A DNA stretch of 43,105 nt from Fidelibacterota bacterium (GTDB lineage: Bacteria; Fidelibacterota; UBA8477; JABMPR01), in the NCBI GenBank assembly GCA_016784025.1, contig JADHVL010000029.1:1-43105 (forward strand), given 5' to 3'. Every line of letters begins with the position of its first letter. The stretch's first letter is position 1. The translations under genes and the position numbers were made by a program. This document shows, piece by piece, positions 8,183 through 17,719 of this stretch. Below the pieces are notes generated by a model, which saw only the letters and a list, made by a program, of their open reading frames with translations, did no database searches and was not told the DNA's origin.

Positions 8183-8635
8183 CTATTCAGTTGCCGCAGG
8201 TTCATCGACACTATCAAGAGCATTTATGAGGGTATGCCAGGAAAGACTGGCACACTTTACTCTGGCAGGAAACTCTTGTACACCAGCAAAAACAGCTAAC
8301 TTTCCCAGCCCTTCCAGTGCTTCTTCATCCAGCTCTTTTCCTGTAACCAGATCATGGAAATCTTCAAAATAGTGTCGTGTTTCCACTATGGATTTGCCCT
8401 TGAGAAACTGTGTCATGAGACTGGCCGATGAAGTGGATATTGCACAACCACTACCGACAAAGGAAATGTCTTTAATTATACCTTCAACCACATCAAGGAA
8501 GAGTTCCAGCTTGTCACCGCAGAGTGGATTATGCCCATTTGCATGATGAGAATGCAGCTCTAGTTTTTTGAAATTGCGTGGGTTTTTATTGTGGTCCAGG
8601 ATCACTTCCTGATACAACTCTCTCAATTCTGACAT
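8183..8635 (-). CDS. sufU: SufU, zinc-dependent sulfur acceptor / scaffold-like protein
   Basis: The 150-residue protein has the SufU/IscU fold with the three conserved cysteines C39 (PLCGD), C64 (GSGCAIS) and C128 (RVKCASL), and D41. The extra ~20-residue stretch between the second and third Cys (about 85-105) is characteristic of SufU rather than IscU. SufU accepts persulfide sulfur from SufS by zinc-ligand exchange. The ATG overlaps the sufS stop by one base (TAATG), which matches SufS-SufU partnership. No SufE is present. Confidence 0.95.
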   Translation of the reverse strand: MSELRELYQEVILDHNKNPRNFKKLELHSHHANGHNPLCGDKLELFLDVVEGIIKDISFVGSGCAISTSSASLMTQFLKGKSIVETRHYFEDFHDLVTGKELDEEALEGLGKLAVFAGVQEFPARVKCASLSWHTLINALDSVDEPAATE

Positions 8636-9852
8636 TAGCCCATGAGCTCCTTAACCTTGGCGATGGCTCTCGTAATTTCATCAATCTCATTAATTGTATT
8701 ATAAAAGGAGAGTGATACTCTGGTTGTGGCAGAAATGTTATAATAATCCATGACAGGTTGGGTACAGTGATGACCGGTTCTTACAGCGACACCTTCCATA
8801 TCCATAATGGTTCCCACATCGTGGGGATGAATACCTTCCAGAACAAATGAGATGATGCACCCCTTATTGGGTGCTGTTCCGATAATTTGCAGTCCCTCAA
8901 TCTCAGAGAATCGTTTGGAAGCATATGCTAATAATTCCTGCTCATACTTATCAATTGCTTCAATACCCAGCTCGGATACATAGTCGAGGGCTGCTGCCAT
9001 TCCAATGGTACCTTCGATATTGGGTGTGCCTGCTTCAAACTTATAGGGAATATCATTGAATTCGGTTTTCTCGAAACTGACATTCAGGATCATGTCTCCA
9101 CCACCTTGATATGGTTTCATGTTGAGCAAATGATTTTCCTTGGCATAGAGAGCCCCAATACCTGTGGGTCCATAAATTTTGTGACCTGAAAACACAAAGA
9201 AATCACAGTCTAGCTTTTGAACATCGATGGGCATGTGTGCAATTGATTGAGCCCCATCTATCAATACGGGAATACCCAAGCCATGCGCTTGCCCAATGAT
9301 GAGAGATACATCGTTAATAGTGCCCAATGAATTGGACATGTGGGTTACAGCAACCAGTTTAACTTTTGGACTTAGTAAATCAGGCAACGCACTCAAATCC
9401 AACTCCCCATTTTCTAGGAGGGGAATGATCTTCAATAGCGCACCAGTTCGTTCAGCAGTCAATTGCCAGGGAATGATATTTGAGTGATGCTCCATTTCAG
9501 AAATCAATATTTCGTCACCAGGCTCCAACAGTGGTTCCAGATAGCTGCTCGCCACCAGGTTGACCCCTTCAGTTGTCCCACGGACAAAAACGATCTCTTC
9601 GACCTTACTTGCATTGATAAAGTTTTTTACAGTTTCGCGAGCACCTTCATATAGTGCAGTGGACTTTTGACTGAGGTGATGAACGCCCCTATGGATATTT
9701 GCATAATGATTCGAGTATAGATCTGTAATAGAATCTATGACCTGCTGAGGTTTTTGAGTAGAGGCTGCATTATCAACGTATACAAGCGGTTTACCATAGA
9801 CTGCGGTACCAAGTATGGGAAAATCAGAGCGAACTTTATTGATGTCAAACAC
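8635..9852 (-). CDS. sufS: SufS, PLP-dependent cysteine desulfurase
   Basis: This 405-residue group II cysteine desulfurase mobilises sulfur from L-cysteine for Fe-S assembly. Visible catalytic features are D199 in LIDGAQS (cofactor ring contact), the PLP lysine K225 in SGHKIYGPTG, and the persulfide-forming C363 in RTGHHCTQPV. The start is GTG 9852, overlapping the sufD end by eight bases. Length and motifs are fully normal. It works with SufU encoded directly downstream. Confidence 0.97.
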   Translation of the reverse strand: MFDINKVRSDFPILGTAVYGKPLVYVDNAASTQKPQQVIDSITDLYSNHYANIHRGVHHLSQKSTALYEGARETVKNFINASKVEEIVFVRGTTEGVNLVASSYLEPLLEPGDEILISEMEHHSNIIPWQLTAERTGALLKIIPLLENGELDLSALPDLLSPKVKLVAVTHMSNSLGTINDVSLIIGQAHGLGIPVLIDGAQSIAHMPIDVQKLDCDFFVFSGHKIYGPTGIGALYAKENHLLNMKPYQGGGDMILNVSFEKTEFNDIPYKFEAGTPNIEGTIGMAAALDYVSELGIEAIDKYEQELLAYASKRFSEIEGLQIIGTAPNKGCIISFVLEGIHPHDVGTIMDMEGVAVRTGHHCTQPVMDYYNISATTRVSLSFYNTINEIDEITRAIAKVKELMG

Positions 9853-11167
9853 TGGGAATTACTATCTCGTCTAATGAGGCTGAAATTTTGTCCTGAACAT
9901 AGGTTTGCAGCGAATCGATATCAATTTCCTGTGTGACCTCTGCGGCAAAAGCGCGTGTAAGCATGAGGGTAGCATCTTTTTTATCAATTCCCCTGGACTG
10001 GAGATAGAATAAAGCATCCGAGTCCAATTCACCCACCGTCGCACCATGGGCACATTTCACATCATCTGCAAAGATTTCCAGTTGGGGTTTTGTGTCAACC
10101 CGAGCATCTCTTGAGAGCAGCAAGTTTTTGTTGGATTGCTGTGCATCTGTTTTTTGAGCATGTTCTTGCACCAGAACCAATCCATTAAAGACACCACGGG
10201 AATGTCCATTTAGAATACCGCGGAAATGCTGATCACTACTGCAATGAGGATGGGCATGGTCAAGATAAGTCCTGACATCGAGGTGTTGATTCTCATCACC
10301 CAGATAAACTCCCCTGAGTATAGCTTCTGCCCCTGGTCCAGTAAAACTAACCTCCAGATTGGATCGGGTAAGATTTGAGCCCAGAAGATACTGGTGTGAC
10401 CTAAAGGTCCCTGAACCAGCAACTCTTACTGATGTGTTGCAGATATGATTTGTCCTGGCATTCTCGATGCCAATTTTGTAATAATCAAGGCCAGCACCAT
10501 CTTCCAATTGAACATAGCTTGCTGGTACCGTGATAACAGCAGCCTCACCCAATGAAGCGTATTGTTCCACAACCTTTAAATGACTATTGCTGGATACTCT
10601 GATGACGTTGACGGGGCTGGTAAATGCCGTGACGCCATGAGCTGTACTTATATATATTACATGTATAGGTGTCTGGCCTTCAATATTCTTATTTACTTCT
10701 ATGAATAATCCATTTTGAGATAAACCCAAAGCAATATGCTGGAAAATATTGTCATCAGTTAAGGTAGAGTTGAGTATGGTATCTTCTGCCAGCTTGAGGG
10801 CAGTACCTTCCAGCTGTCCAAGAGGGGAGATGTTCAATCCTGAATCTTCAAGAGCAGTAGGACTATCAGAATACTTTTGGGAATATTCACCATTTAAAAA
10901 GACAATAGTGTGAGCCGAGGGCATTGCCTGCTTCAAACTTTCGATGTATTCATGGTCCAAAACTACTGTCGTATCTCTGCCCGGGCTTGAGTCGAGTAAA
11001 TCACCCAGGGGTGTGTACCTCCACTCCTCATCTTTACGGGTAGGGAAGACACCTCCAGCCAGTTTAGAAAGGGAGGGAGACCTCACTGCCTCAGAGACGG
11101 CAAATGAAGAATCGCTGTCAAGTTGCAGGTTGACCCATTCCGAAAAATTATTTGTTGTGTGTGCCAC
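9845..11167 (-). CDS. sufD: SufD, subunit of the SufBC2D Fe-S scaffold
   Basis: This 440-residue SufBD-family protein has a divergent N-terminal helical region (including the KDEEWRYTPLGDLL motif typical of SufD) and a C-terminal right-handed beta-helix core. The core ends in the conserved stretch CAHGATVGELDSDALFYLQS-like, containing the family His/Cys residues. With SufB and two SufC ATPases it forms the scaffold on which clusters are built. The start codon is GTG at 11167, 14 bases after the sufC end. Confidence 0.95.
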   Translation of the reverse strand: MAHTTNNFSEWVNLQLDSDSSFAVSEAVRSPSLSKLAGGVFPTRKDEEWRYTPLGDLLDSSPGRDTTVVLDHEYIESLKQAMPSAHTIVFLNGEYSQKYSDSPTALEDSGLNISPLGQLEGTALKLAEDTILNSTLTDDNIFQHIALGLSQNGLFIEVNKNIEGQTPIHVIYISTAHGVTAFTSPVNVIRVSSNSHLKVVEQYASLGEAAVITVPASYVQLEDGAGLDYYKIGIENARTNHICNTSVRVAGSGTFRSHQYLLGSNLTRSNLEVSFTGPGAEAILRGVYLGDENQHLDVRTYLDHAHPHCSSDQHFRGILNGHSRGVFNGLVLVQEHAQKTDAQQSNKNLLLSRDARVDTKPQLEIFADDVKCAHGATVGELDSDALFYLQSRGIDKKDATLMLTRAFAAEVTQEIDIDSLQTYVQDKISASLDEIVIPSV

Positions 11168-11181
11168 TATTGGTATCCTGT

Positions 11182-11940
11182 CTAATCCTTTGATTCAGCT
11201 TCTTCAATCAACCAGTCATAACCCCGTTCCTCAAGCTCAAGGGCCAGGTCTTTGGTACCAGATTTGATAATCTGACCATCGGATAGTACATGAACGAAAT
11301 CAGGGATGATATAATCCAGGAGCCGTTGATAGTGGGTGATGACCACGAAAGAATTGTCAGCAGAACGCAATTTATTGACACCCCCGGCAACAATACGCAA
11401 GGCATCGATATCCAGGCCTGAGTCAGTTTCATCCAAAATAGCAAGCGTCGGATTCAGTACTGCCATTTGCAGAATTTCATTCCGTTTCTTCTCTCCCCCT
11501 GAAAAACCCTGGTTCACAGGTCGCTTGAGGAGCTCCTCTTTCATTTCCACCAGCTTCATCTGTTTTTTTATGAGGCTCAAGAAATCAATGGCATCCAACT
11601 CTTCCTCACCACGGTGTTTCCGGATTTCATTTAATGCTTTTTTCAAAAAAGAAGTATTATTCACACCAGGAATCTCAATGGGATACTGGAATGCTAAAAA
11701 CATCCCCTCGCGGGCACGGATTTCAGGCGCCATTTCCAATAAGTTCAACCCTTTGTAATGAGCGGATCCTGCATCAACGCTATATCCTTCTCGTCCAGAC
11801 AGAACATGAGCCAGTGTGCTTTTTCCTGAACCATTGGGTCCCATGATGGCATGGATTTCACCAGGTTTAACCTCAAGGTTTAGCCCTTTTAGAATGGGCT
11901 TTTCCTCAACAGATACTTGTAAGTTTTTGATGGATAACAT
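11182..11940 (-). CDS. sufC: SufC, ABC-type ATPase of the Fe-S scaffold complex
   Basis: The 252-residue soluble ABC ATPase has Walker A GPNGSGKS (34-41), Q-loop in FLAFQYP (~85), signature FSGGEKKR (146-153) and Walker B LAILDET with D170/E171. The text around the signature ([16 protein letters not shown]) is diagnostic of SufC rather than a transporter ATPase. It binds SufB and SufD, and ATP-driven dimerisation opens the scaffold for cluster assembly. It lies 24 bases after sufB. Confidence 0.97.
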   Translation of the reverse strand: MLSIKNLQVSVEEKPILKGLNLEVKPGEIHAIMGPNGSGKSTLAHVLSGREGYSVDAGSAHYKGLNLLEMAPEIRAREGMFLAFQYPIEIPGVNNTSFLKKALNEIRKHRGEEELDAIDFLSLIKKQMKLVEMKEELLKRPVNQGFSGGEKKRNEILQMAVLNPTLAILDETDSGLDIDALRIVAGGVNKLRSADNSFVVITHYQRLLDYIIPDFVHVLSDGQIIKSGTKDLALELEERGYDWLIEEAESKD

Positions 11941-11964
11941 CTACTAAAATTCTCCTAAAACGTT

Positions 11965-13458
11965 CTAACCAACTGAGCCTTCAAGGCTCACAGACATCAA
12001 AGCCTGGGCTTCTACAGCAAATTCCATGGGGAGTTGCTGAAAGACTTCTCTGGCGTAACCGGAGACAATCATTCCCACAGCATCCTCAGTGGAAATTCCC
12101 CGCTGATTTAAATAAAATATTTGATCTTCAGATACCTTTGAGGTGGTAGCCTCATGTTCAACCTGGGCGGTTGGATTTTCAATTTCCAGATAAGGATAGG
12201 TGTGTGCGCCGCATTGATCACCGATAAGCAGTGAATCACACTGGGAATAGTTACGGGCATTTTCAGCCTTGCTATTCACCTTTACCAAACCTCTATAGGC
12301 ATTATTACTTTTTCCAGCAGAAATACCTTTCGATATAATGAGACTACGGGTGTTCTTACCCAGATGGATCATCTTGGTACCTGTGTCAGCCTGCTGGTAA
12401 TTGTTGGTCAACGCTACTGAATAGAATTCACCCACTGAATTATCACCCTTTAAAATGCAACTGGGGTACTTCCAGGTAATTGCCGAGCCTGTTTCAACCT
12501 GGGTCCATGATATCTTGGAGTTCTTACCACCGCATAGTCCACGTTTGGTCACAAAATTAAAGATGCCGCCAACACCTTCTTTATTCCCGGCATACCAATT
12601 TTGAACCGTAGAATATTTAATCTCTGCATCATCCAGGGCAATCAGCTCGACAACTGCAGCATGGAGCTGATTCTCATCACGCATGGGTGCTGTACAGCCC
12701 TCGAGATAGCTGACATAGCTTCCCTTATCTGCTACGATGAGGGTGCGCTCAAATTGACCCGTTTTGGATGCATTAATTCTGAAATAGCTGGAAAGTTCCA
12801 TGGGACAACGTACACCCGGCGGGATGTAGACAAAACTTCCATCGCTAAAGACTGCCGAGTTCAAAGTAGCATAAAAATTATCAGTATATGGAACCACAGT
12901 GCCGAGGTATTTTTTGACCAATTCGGGGTGTTCCTGAATGGCTTCACTTATGGGACAGAAAATGATACCCAGCTCACCCAGTTTGCCTTTGAAGGTGGTG
13001 GCTACGGAGACACTGTCAATAACTGCATCCACAGCAACACCGGCCAACAGTTCCCGTTCTTCAAGAGGAACACCTAACTTATCAAAAGTTGCAAGCAGCT
13101 CAGGATCAACCTCATCCAGACTTTTTGGGGCCTCTTTTTTCGGGGCGGCATAATAGTAAAGATCCTCATAATCCACTTCCGAGTATTCCAGTTTTGGCCA
13201 CTTCGGTTCTTTTTGTTTACGCCAGTAACGATAGGCTTTCAGCCGCCATTCTGTCATAAACTCAGGCTCTTTCTTTTTGGCCGAGATCATCCTGACAATA
13301 TTTTCATCAAGACCCTTAGGAAACTCTTCCATTTCAATATCGGTGACGAAACCATATTTGTAGTCTTGATCTGTTATATTTTGTATAGTTTGTTGTTCAT
13401 CACTCATGGCGATATTTTCATCATTTTTTGGGGCTATTTTGTTGGTCTCATTATTCAT
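11965..13458 (-). CDS. sufB: SufB, core subunit of the SufBC2D Fe-S scaffold
   Basis: This 497-residue SufB carries the [19 protein letters not shown]-terminal motif, the conserved [19 protein letters not shown] stretch, and the beta-helix core with [20 protein letters not shown] near the C-terminus, whose Cys and Glu residues hold sulfur and the nascent cluster. It heads the suf operon. ATG 13458 is the longest start. An ATG at 13407 (MSDEQQT...) is a serious alternative because the region before it is low-complexity and the predicted promoter sits only ~9 bases before 13458. Confidence 0.96.
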   Translation of the reverse strand: MNNETNKIAPKNDENIAMSDEQQTIQNITDQDYKYGFVTDIEMEEFPKGLDENIVRMISAKKKEPEFMTEWRLKAYRYWRKQKEPKWPKLEYSEVDYEDLYYYAAPKKEAPKSLDEVDPELLATFDKLGVPLEERELLAGVAVDAVIDSVSVATTFKGKLGELGIIFCPISEAIQEHPELVKKYLGTVVPYTDNFYATLNSAVFSDGSFVYIPPGVRCPMELSSYFRINASKTGQFERTLIVADKGSYVSYLEGCTAPMRDENQLHAAVVELIALDDAEIKYSTVQNWYAGNKEGVGGIFNFVTKRGLCGGKNSKISWTQVETGSAITWKYPSCILKGDNSVGEFYSVALTNNYQQADTGTKMIHLGKNTRSLIISKGISAGKSNNAYRGLVKVNSKAENARNYSQCDSLLIGDQCGAHTYPYLEIENPTAQVEHEATTSKVSEDQIFYLNQRGISTEDAVGMIVSGYAREVFQQLPMEFAVEAQALMSVSLEGSVG

Positions 13459-13466
13459 TTCGTACC

Positions 13467-13495
13467 AAGTAAAGCATATTGTACAAAAAAGTCAA
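13467..13495 (-). promoter_or_regulatory. Candidate sigma70-type promoter of the suf operon
   Basis: On the minus strand TTGACT (plus 13490-13495) and TTACTT (13467-13472) are separated by 17 bases, a reasonable -35/-10 pair just upstream of sufB. It would leave almost no leader for ATG 13458 but a ~55-base leader for ATG 13407. Seen by eye only. Confidence 0.35.
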
Positions 13496-13658
13496 GATTA
13501 AACGAATTCATTGCTAGATATGCTCAATTATTTTGTGATCTGATCCTGGTATGGGCAATACTGGCTGAGCTGGAGTCCTATGAGAATAAATTGAATATGT
13601 TTCCAATTGTAACCCCAACGATTATGTTTAATGCTCTATTGGGAGCGCTAAATTCGAT

Positions 13659-14192
13659 ATGATTAAGAAATCTTTTAAAGGCAAGAGTCCAAAAATACAC
13701 CCCAGAGCCTGGGTCGCTGAGAATGCAGTCATAATAGGTGACGTTGAAATTGGAGCCGGAACCAGTATCTGGTATAATGTGGTTATCCGTGGTGATTTGA
13801 ATAAAATTAGAATCGGTGAAAATGTCAATGTTCAGGATGGTGCTATCCTGCATGTGGAATCCGAAGGTGGACCCTGTCTCATTGGAGACCGAGTCACTAT
13901 TGGCCATCAGTCTATTGTCCATGGCTGCATTGTGAAAGATGATGCTCTGATTGGTATGGGAGCAACCATTTTAAGCTGGGCAAAAATTGATGAAGCCGCC
14001 CTGGTTGCAGCCGGAGCTCTTGTCAAGGAATACCAGCACATCCCCACGAGGACACTCTGGGCTGGAATACCCGCCAAGCAGAGAGCAACAATTGATGAGG
14101 ATATGTTTCAGCGCATGCAATCGGGTTGGAAGCACTATGTCGAATTAGCAGAGAGTTACAGGAGCGAAGATGATACCCTATCAGATCATTGA
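13659..14192 (+). CDS. Gamma-class carbonic anhydrase-like hexapeptide-repeat protein
   Basis: The 177-residue left-handed beta-helix protein is full of hexapeptide turns (IGDVEIGAGTSIWYNVVIRGD). It has the three zinc-ligand histidines of gamma-carbonic anhydrases at H65 (ILHVE), H83 (IGHQ) and H88 (VHGC). A C-terminal helix packs on the trimer. Proteins of this YrdA/PaaY/CaiE-like group are often poor or non-canonical carbonic anhydrases, so CO2 hydration is possible but not certain. It is divergent from sufB, and its 3' end overlaps the next gene by 23 bases. Confidence 0.88.
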   Translation: MIKKSFKGKSPKIHPRAWVAENAVIIGDVEIGAGTSIWYNVVIRGDLNKIRIGENVNVQDGAILHVESEGGPCLIGDRVTIGHQSIVHGCIVKDDALIGMGATILSWAKIDEAALVAAGALVKEYQHIPTRTLWAGIPAKQRATIDEDMFQRMQSGWKHYVELAESYRSEDDTLSDH

Positions 14193-15474
14193 AAAAAAAT
14201 CACAGGGTCTGCCTCTCACTGATAGTGAAATCGAAGAATTCATTATGGCGTATACCAATGGGACTATTCCAGACTATCAAATGTCTGCTCTTCTCATGGC
14301 CATCTTCATTAAGGGAATGACTACAGAAGAAACCCTGTCTCTCACAAAAGTTATGTTGGAGTCAGGTGAAAGAATGGATTTTAACTCCGCTCCTGGTTTT
14401 GTAGCAGACAAGCACAGCACTGGTGGTGTGGGTGATAAGGTTTCAATACTGCTGGCACCAATCCTAGCTGTATTAGGAATACATATACCTATGATATCAG
14501 GGCGAGGACTTGGACACAGTGGTGGAACACTGGATAAATTGGAATCCATTCCCGGGTTCAATGTGAATCTCGAACTGGATGATTGGCAGCAAATGGTCAT
14601 TAAGGAGCATGTTGGTCTCATTGGACAAACTGGAAATATTTGTCCTGCTGACAAGAAAATTTATGCCCTACGAGATGTTACAGCTACCGTGAGATCTATC
14701 CCACTTATTTCTGCAAGCATCATGAGCAAAAAAATTGCCGAAGGTATTCAAGGGCTGGTCTTGGATGTGAAAACGGGCAATGGTGCCTTTATGCAGACAG
14801 CAGAAGATTCCCGTGCCTTAGCCAACAGCCTGGTCTCTATCGGGAAAGGCTATGGAATCAAGACCACAGCCCTAATTACCGATATGAACCAACCCCTTGG
14901 TTCAGCCATTGGAAATTGGTTTGAGATGGAGGAGTCTGTTAGAGGATTACAGGGAAATGGTCCTGCCGATCTCATGGATGTCACCTATGCTCTGGGTGCA
15001 GAGATTCTGAAAATGTCAAATCCAGATCTATCTCAAGAGGCTGCTATTGATTTGCAGGCCAAAACAGTGGCTGATGGCTCAGCTTTTGAGAAGCTTAAAA
15101 GAATCACAGAATTACAGGGTGGTGATCCAGGTGTTCTGGATAATTTAAGCAGTTACCCCAAGGCAAAATATTCTGGAGCCATCCAAACTCCTGAATCAGG
15201 TTACCTGGCACAGGTAGATACAATGGCGCTTGGCTTTGCAGGCATACAACTTGGAGCAGGTCGACGCAAAATTACAGATGCAATTGATTATTCCAGCGGC
15301 ATGTATATCCATTCCAGAATTGGAGATAGTGTCAATAGCGGTGATGACATTCTCACAGTTTATTCCAATGATGAAAAATCCCTTAATGAGGTGCTGGCAC
15401 GAGGTGGGGAATTCTTTTCCATAGAGCAATCTTCCCCTGAAATTCCACCACTCATACTAGAAAGAATCGAGTAA
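14170..15474 (+). CDS. pdp: Pyrimidine-nucleoside phosphorylase
   Basis: The 434-residue protein belongs to nucleoside phosphorylase family 2 and has the expected domains: helical N-terminal, alpha/beta phosphate-binding, and C-terminal. KHSTGGVGDK (81-90) binds phosphate, and SGRGLGHSGGTLDKLES binds nucleoside. It cleaves thymidine/uridine/deoxyuridine with phosphate to free base and (deoxy)ribose-1-phosphate for salvage. Length and N-terminus (DYQMSALLMAIFIKGM) are closer to broad-specificity Pdp of Firmicutes than to DeoA, but specificity cannot be settled here. A good ribosome site (AGGAG) lies within the end of the upstream gene. Confidence 0.93.
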   Translation: MIPYQIIEKKSQGLPLTDSEIEEFIMAYTNGTIPDYQMSALLMAIFIKGMTTEETLSLTKVMLESGERMDFNSAPGFVADKHSTGGVGDKVSILLAPILAVLGIHIPMISGRGLGHSGGTLDKLESIPGFNVNLELDDWQQMVIKEHVGLIGQTGNICPADKKIYALRDVTATVRSIPLISASIMSKKIAEGIQGLVLDVKTGNGAFMQTAEDSRALANSLVSIGKGYGIKTTALITDMNQPLGSAIGNWFEMEESVRGLQGNGPADLMDVTYALGAEILKMSNPDLSQEAAIDLQAKTVADGSAFEKLKRITELQGGDPGVLDNLSSYPKAKYSGAIQTPESGYLAQVDTMALGFAGIQLGAGRRKITDAIDYSSGMYIHSRIGDSVNSGDDILTVYSNDEKSLNEVLARGGEFFSIEQSSPEIPPLILERIE

Positions 15475-15603
15475 ACCAAACTCCAAAACCAAGAGTCAAT
15501 CAAAGTCCAAATTAGTTCACTTTTCTGGTTTGAAGAGGAGCTTTCAGCAACTATATGATCCCTTGATGTCAGAAGTGATTATAAATAGGACAATTATCCA
15601 TAT

Positions 15604-17187
15604 ATGCTAAGTACCAATAATGTTAGTTTGACCTTTGGTGGTCAGAAGCTGTTTGAAGATGTAAATATAAAGTTCACGCCAGGAAACTGTTATGGACTCA
15701 TCGGAGCAAATGGTTCCGGAAAATCCACCTTTCTCAAACTGCTTGCCGGAGATATCGAGATGCAAAAGGGCAGCATTAGCATAGGTCCTGGGGAACGTAT
15801 GTCCGTGTTGAAGCAGGATCAATTTGCCTATGATGAATTCACAGTTTTAGAGACTGTCCTTAAGGGGAATGAAATTCTCTTTAACATCATGCAGGAAAAA
15901 GATGCGATCTATATGAAACCTGATTTCTCAGATGCAGATGGGATGAAAGCTGCTGAGCTTGAAGCCGAATTTGGTGAAATGGGTGGCTGGGAGGCTGAGT
16001 CAGAAGCTATGGTACTTCTGGCAGGTCTGGGACTCGATGTGTCCTATGCCGATCGTGGCATGAAAGATCTCAGGGGTTCTGAAAAAATTAAGATATTGCT
16101 GGCTCAGGCCATTTTTGGGAATCCCGACATCCTGCTCCTGGATGAACCGACAAATCACCTTGATATCAAAGCCAAGGATTGGTTGGAGCAGTTTTTACTG
16201 GGTTTCACCAATACTGTGGTGGTGGTTTCCCATGATAGACACTTTCTGAATAAGGTCTGTACCATGACGGCTGATATTGATTTCGGGAAGATCACCACTT
16301 TTGCAGGTAACTATGATTTTTGGAGACAATCCAGCGAACTGGCGCAGAATCTTAGGAACAATCAGAACAAGAAAGCTGAAGATAAAGCCAAAGAGTTAAA
16401 AGCGTTTATCTCTCGTTTTTCAGCCAATGCCAGTAAATCAAAGCAGGCTACCTCCAGGCAGAAACAATTGGAAAAATTGGAATTGGGTGATATGCCGGTA
16501 TCAACCAGAAAATATCCCTACATCCACTTTGAACCAGCACGTGAAGCTGGCAAAGATATTCTCACTGTTGAAGGTCTCACCAAGACCATTGAAGGCAAAA
16601 AGATACTCGATAACATTACCTTTCATGTTGCACGTGGTGAGAAGGTCATTTTTCTTGCTGAAAACGAAATGGCAACTACCACCCTTTTTAAAATACTCGC
16701 TGGTGAAATGGAACCAGATGCAGGTTTTGCCAGGTGGGGCGTTACAACGACACAGTCATACTTCCCCAAGGACAACACGGAATATTTTGAACCGGGAAAA
16801 TACAATTTGATCGATTGGCTTCGCATGTATTCTGAAGATCAACACGAACCCTATATCCGTGGACTGCTTGGCCAGATGCTTTTCTCAGGTGAAGACGCCT
16901 TCAAGAAAACAAATGTTCTTTCAGGAGGGGAGAGGGTCAGATGTATGTTCGCCAAGATGATGGTCACCCACTCAAATGTGCTCATGTTCGATGGCCCTAC
17001 CAATCACCTCGATCTGGAAAGTATTACTGCCATCAATGAAGGGCTGATCCGTTATAAAGGGAATATCCTGTTTACCTCGCATGATCATGAGTTTAATCAG
17101 ACCGTGTCTGATCGCATCATTGATCTCGATGCCAAGCCTGTGGAGGTCAATACTTCAAGTTATGATGAATATCTCGGGCTTCATTAA
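15604..17187 (+). CDS. ABC-F family ATPase with a degenerate second ATP site
   Basis: The 527-residue soluble protein has two ABC domains joined by a charged helical linker (about 243-300), the ABC-F layout of ribosome-associated factors. Domain 1 has intact Walker A GANGSGKS (34-41) and Walker B LLLDE (D180/E181). Domain 2 has an intact signature LSGGE (439-443). The complementary set is altered: the domain 1 signature reads LRGSE (156-160), the domain 2 Walker A lacks the glycines and lysine (AENEMATTT, 352-360), and the domain 2 Walker B has Gly for the catalytic Glu (MFDG, 464). One composite site looks functional and the other dead. It has no membrane domain. Closest in style to YbiT-like ABC-F; role in translation is inferred. 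Confidence 0.9.
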   Translation: MLSTNNVSLTFGGQKLFEDVNIKFTPGNCYGLIGANGSGKSTFLKLLAGDIEMQKGSISIGPGERMSVLKQDQFAYDEFTVLETVLKGNEILFNIMQEKDAIYMKPDFSDADGMKAAELEAEFGEMGGWEAESEAMVLLAGLGLDVSYADRGMKDLRGSEKIKILLAQAIFGNPDILLLDEPTNHLDIKAKDWLEQFLLGFTNTVVVVSHDRHFLNKVCTMTADIDFGKITTFAGNYDFWRQSSELAQNLRNNQNKKAEDKAKELKAFISRFSANASKSKQATSRQKQLEKLELGDMPVSTRKYPYIHFEPAREAGKDILTVEGLTKTIEGKKILDNITFHVARGEKVIFLAENEMATTTLFKILAGEMEPDAGFARWGVTTTQSYFPKDNTEYFEPGKYNLIDWLRMYSEDQHEPYIRGLLGQMLFSGEDAFKKTNVLSGGERVRCMFAKMMVTHSNVLMFDGPTNHLDLESITAINEGLIRYKGNILFTSHDHEFNQTVSDRIIDLDAKPVEVNTSSYDEYLGLH

Positions 17188-17221
17188 ACCTGAATAGAAT
17201 TCATTTGCCCTCATCTAAGGA

Positions 17222-17719
17222 TTAAAGGACACCGAATTCCTTGGGTCCCAGTACATAGAGTCTGGGGAGATCATCGACATGTTTGTGGCTGGCCACTATC
17301 TCGCCGGAAAAGATCATGTGATCACCGGTTATCAGGGTATCCTTTAAAACACATTCATAGTTAACAGTGGCTTCAGACAACAAAAGTCCATCAATCTTAG
17401 TTGCAGGTTGTGTCGGCGTTCCCAGCTGCTTCAATTTGTCCATATCTCTGCCAGATTCTGAACCAAAGAGTTTTACTTCAGCAGCCATTCCCGCTGATGG
17501 GAAGCTGATGACAAATTCACTCTGTTTACGCATGAGTTCATAAGTGTAGCGTTCAAATCCAATAGAAATGGCTATCATGCGTGGTTCAATTGAGGTGAGC
17601 ATGACCCATGAAGCCGACATGGGATTGTATCTACCGTCCTCATCTTTCACAATGATAATGCCCACAGTTTCAGGATATTGAAGCATTCGGCTGTCTCTAT
17701 AGTCAGTTAGTTTTTGCAT
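17222..17719 (-). CDS. Flavin reductase-like (FMN-binding split barrel) protein
   Basis: The 165-residue protein matches the flavin-reductase-like family in plan: MSASWVMLTSIEPRMIAISIGFERYTYELM near the N-terminus (FMN phosphate contact), ISFPSAG, and the C-terminal strand CVLKDTLITGDHMIFSGEIVA. Members bind FMN and transfer electrons from NAD(P)H to flavin or act as stand-alone oxidoreductases; the actual substrate is unknown. It converges with the ABC-F gene, with only ~34 bases between stops, and is divergent from the MarR gene, with which it may share a control region. Confidence 0.85.
   Translation of the reverse strand: MQKLTDYRDSRMLQYPETVGIIIVKDEDGRYNPMSASWVMLTSIEPRMIAISIGFERYTYELMRKQSEFVISFPSAGMAAEVKLFGSESGRDMDKLKQLGTPTQPATKIDGLLLSEATVNYECVLKDTLITGDHMIFSGEIVASHKHVDDLPRLYVLGPKEFGVL

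Noticed and set aside
12601..13077. 158-codon plus-strand open frame inside sufB
   Set aside because: Fully antisense to a highly conserved gene with no recognisable content.
13213..13922. Overlapping open frames on both strands across the sufB start and the gamma-carbonic-anhydrase start
   Set aside because: They are antisense or out-of-frame to two well-recognised genes and have no family features.
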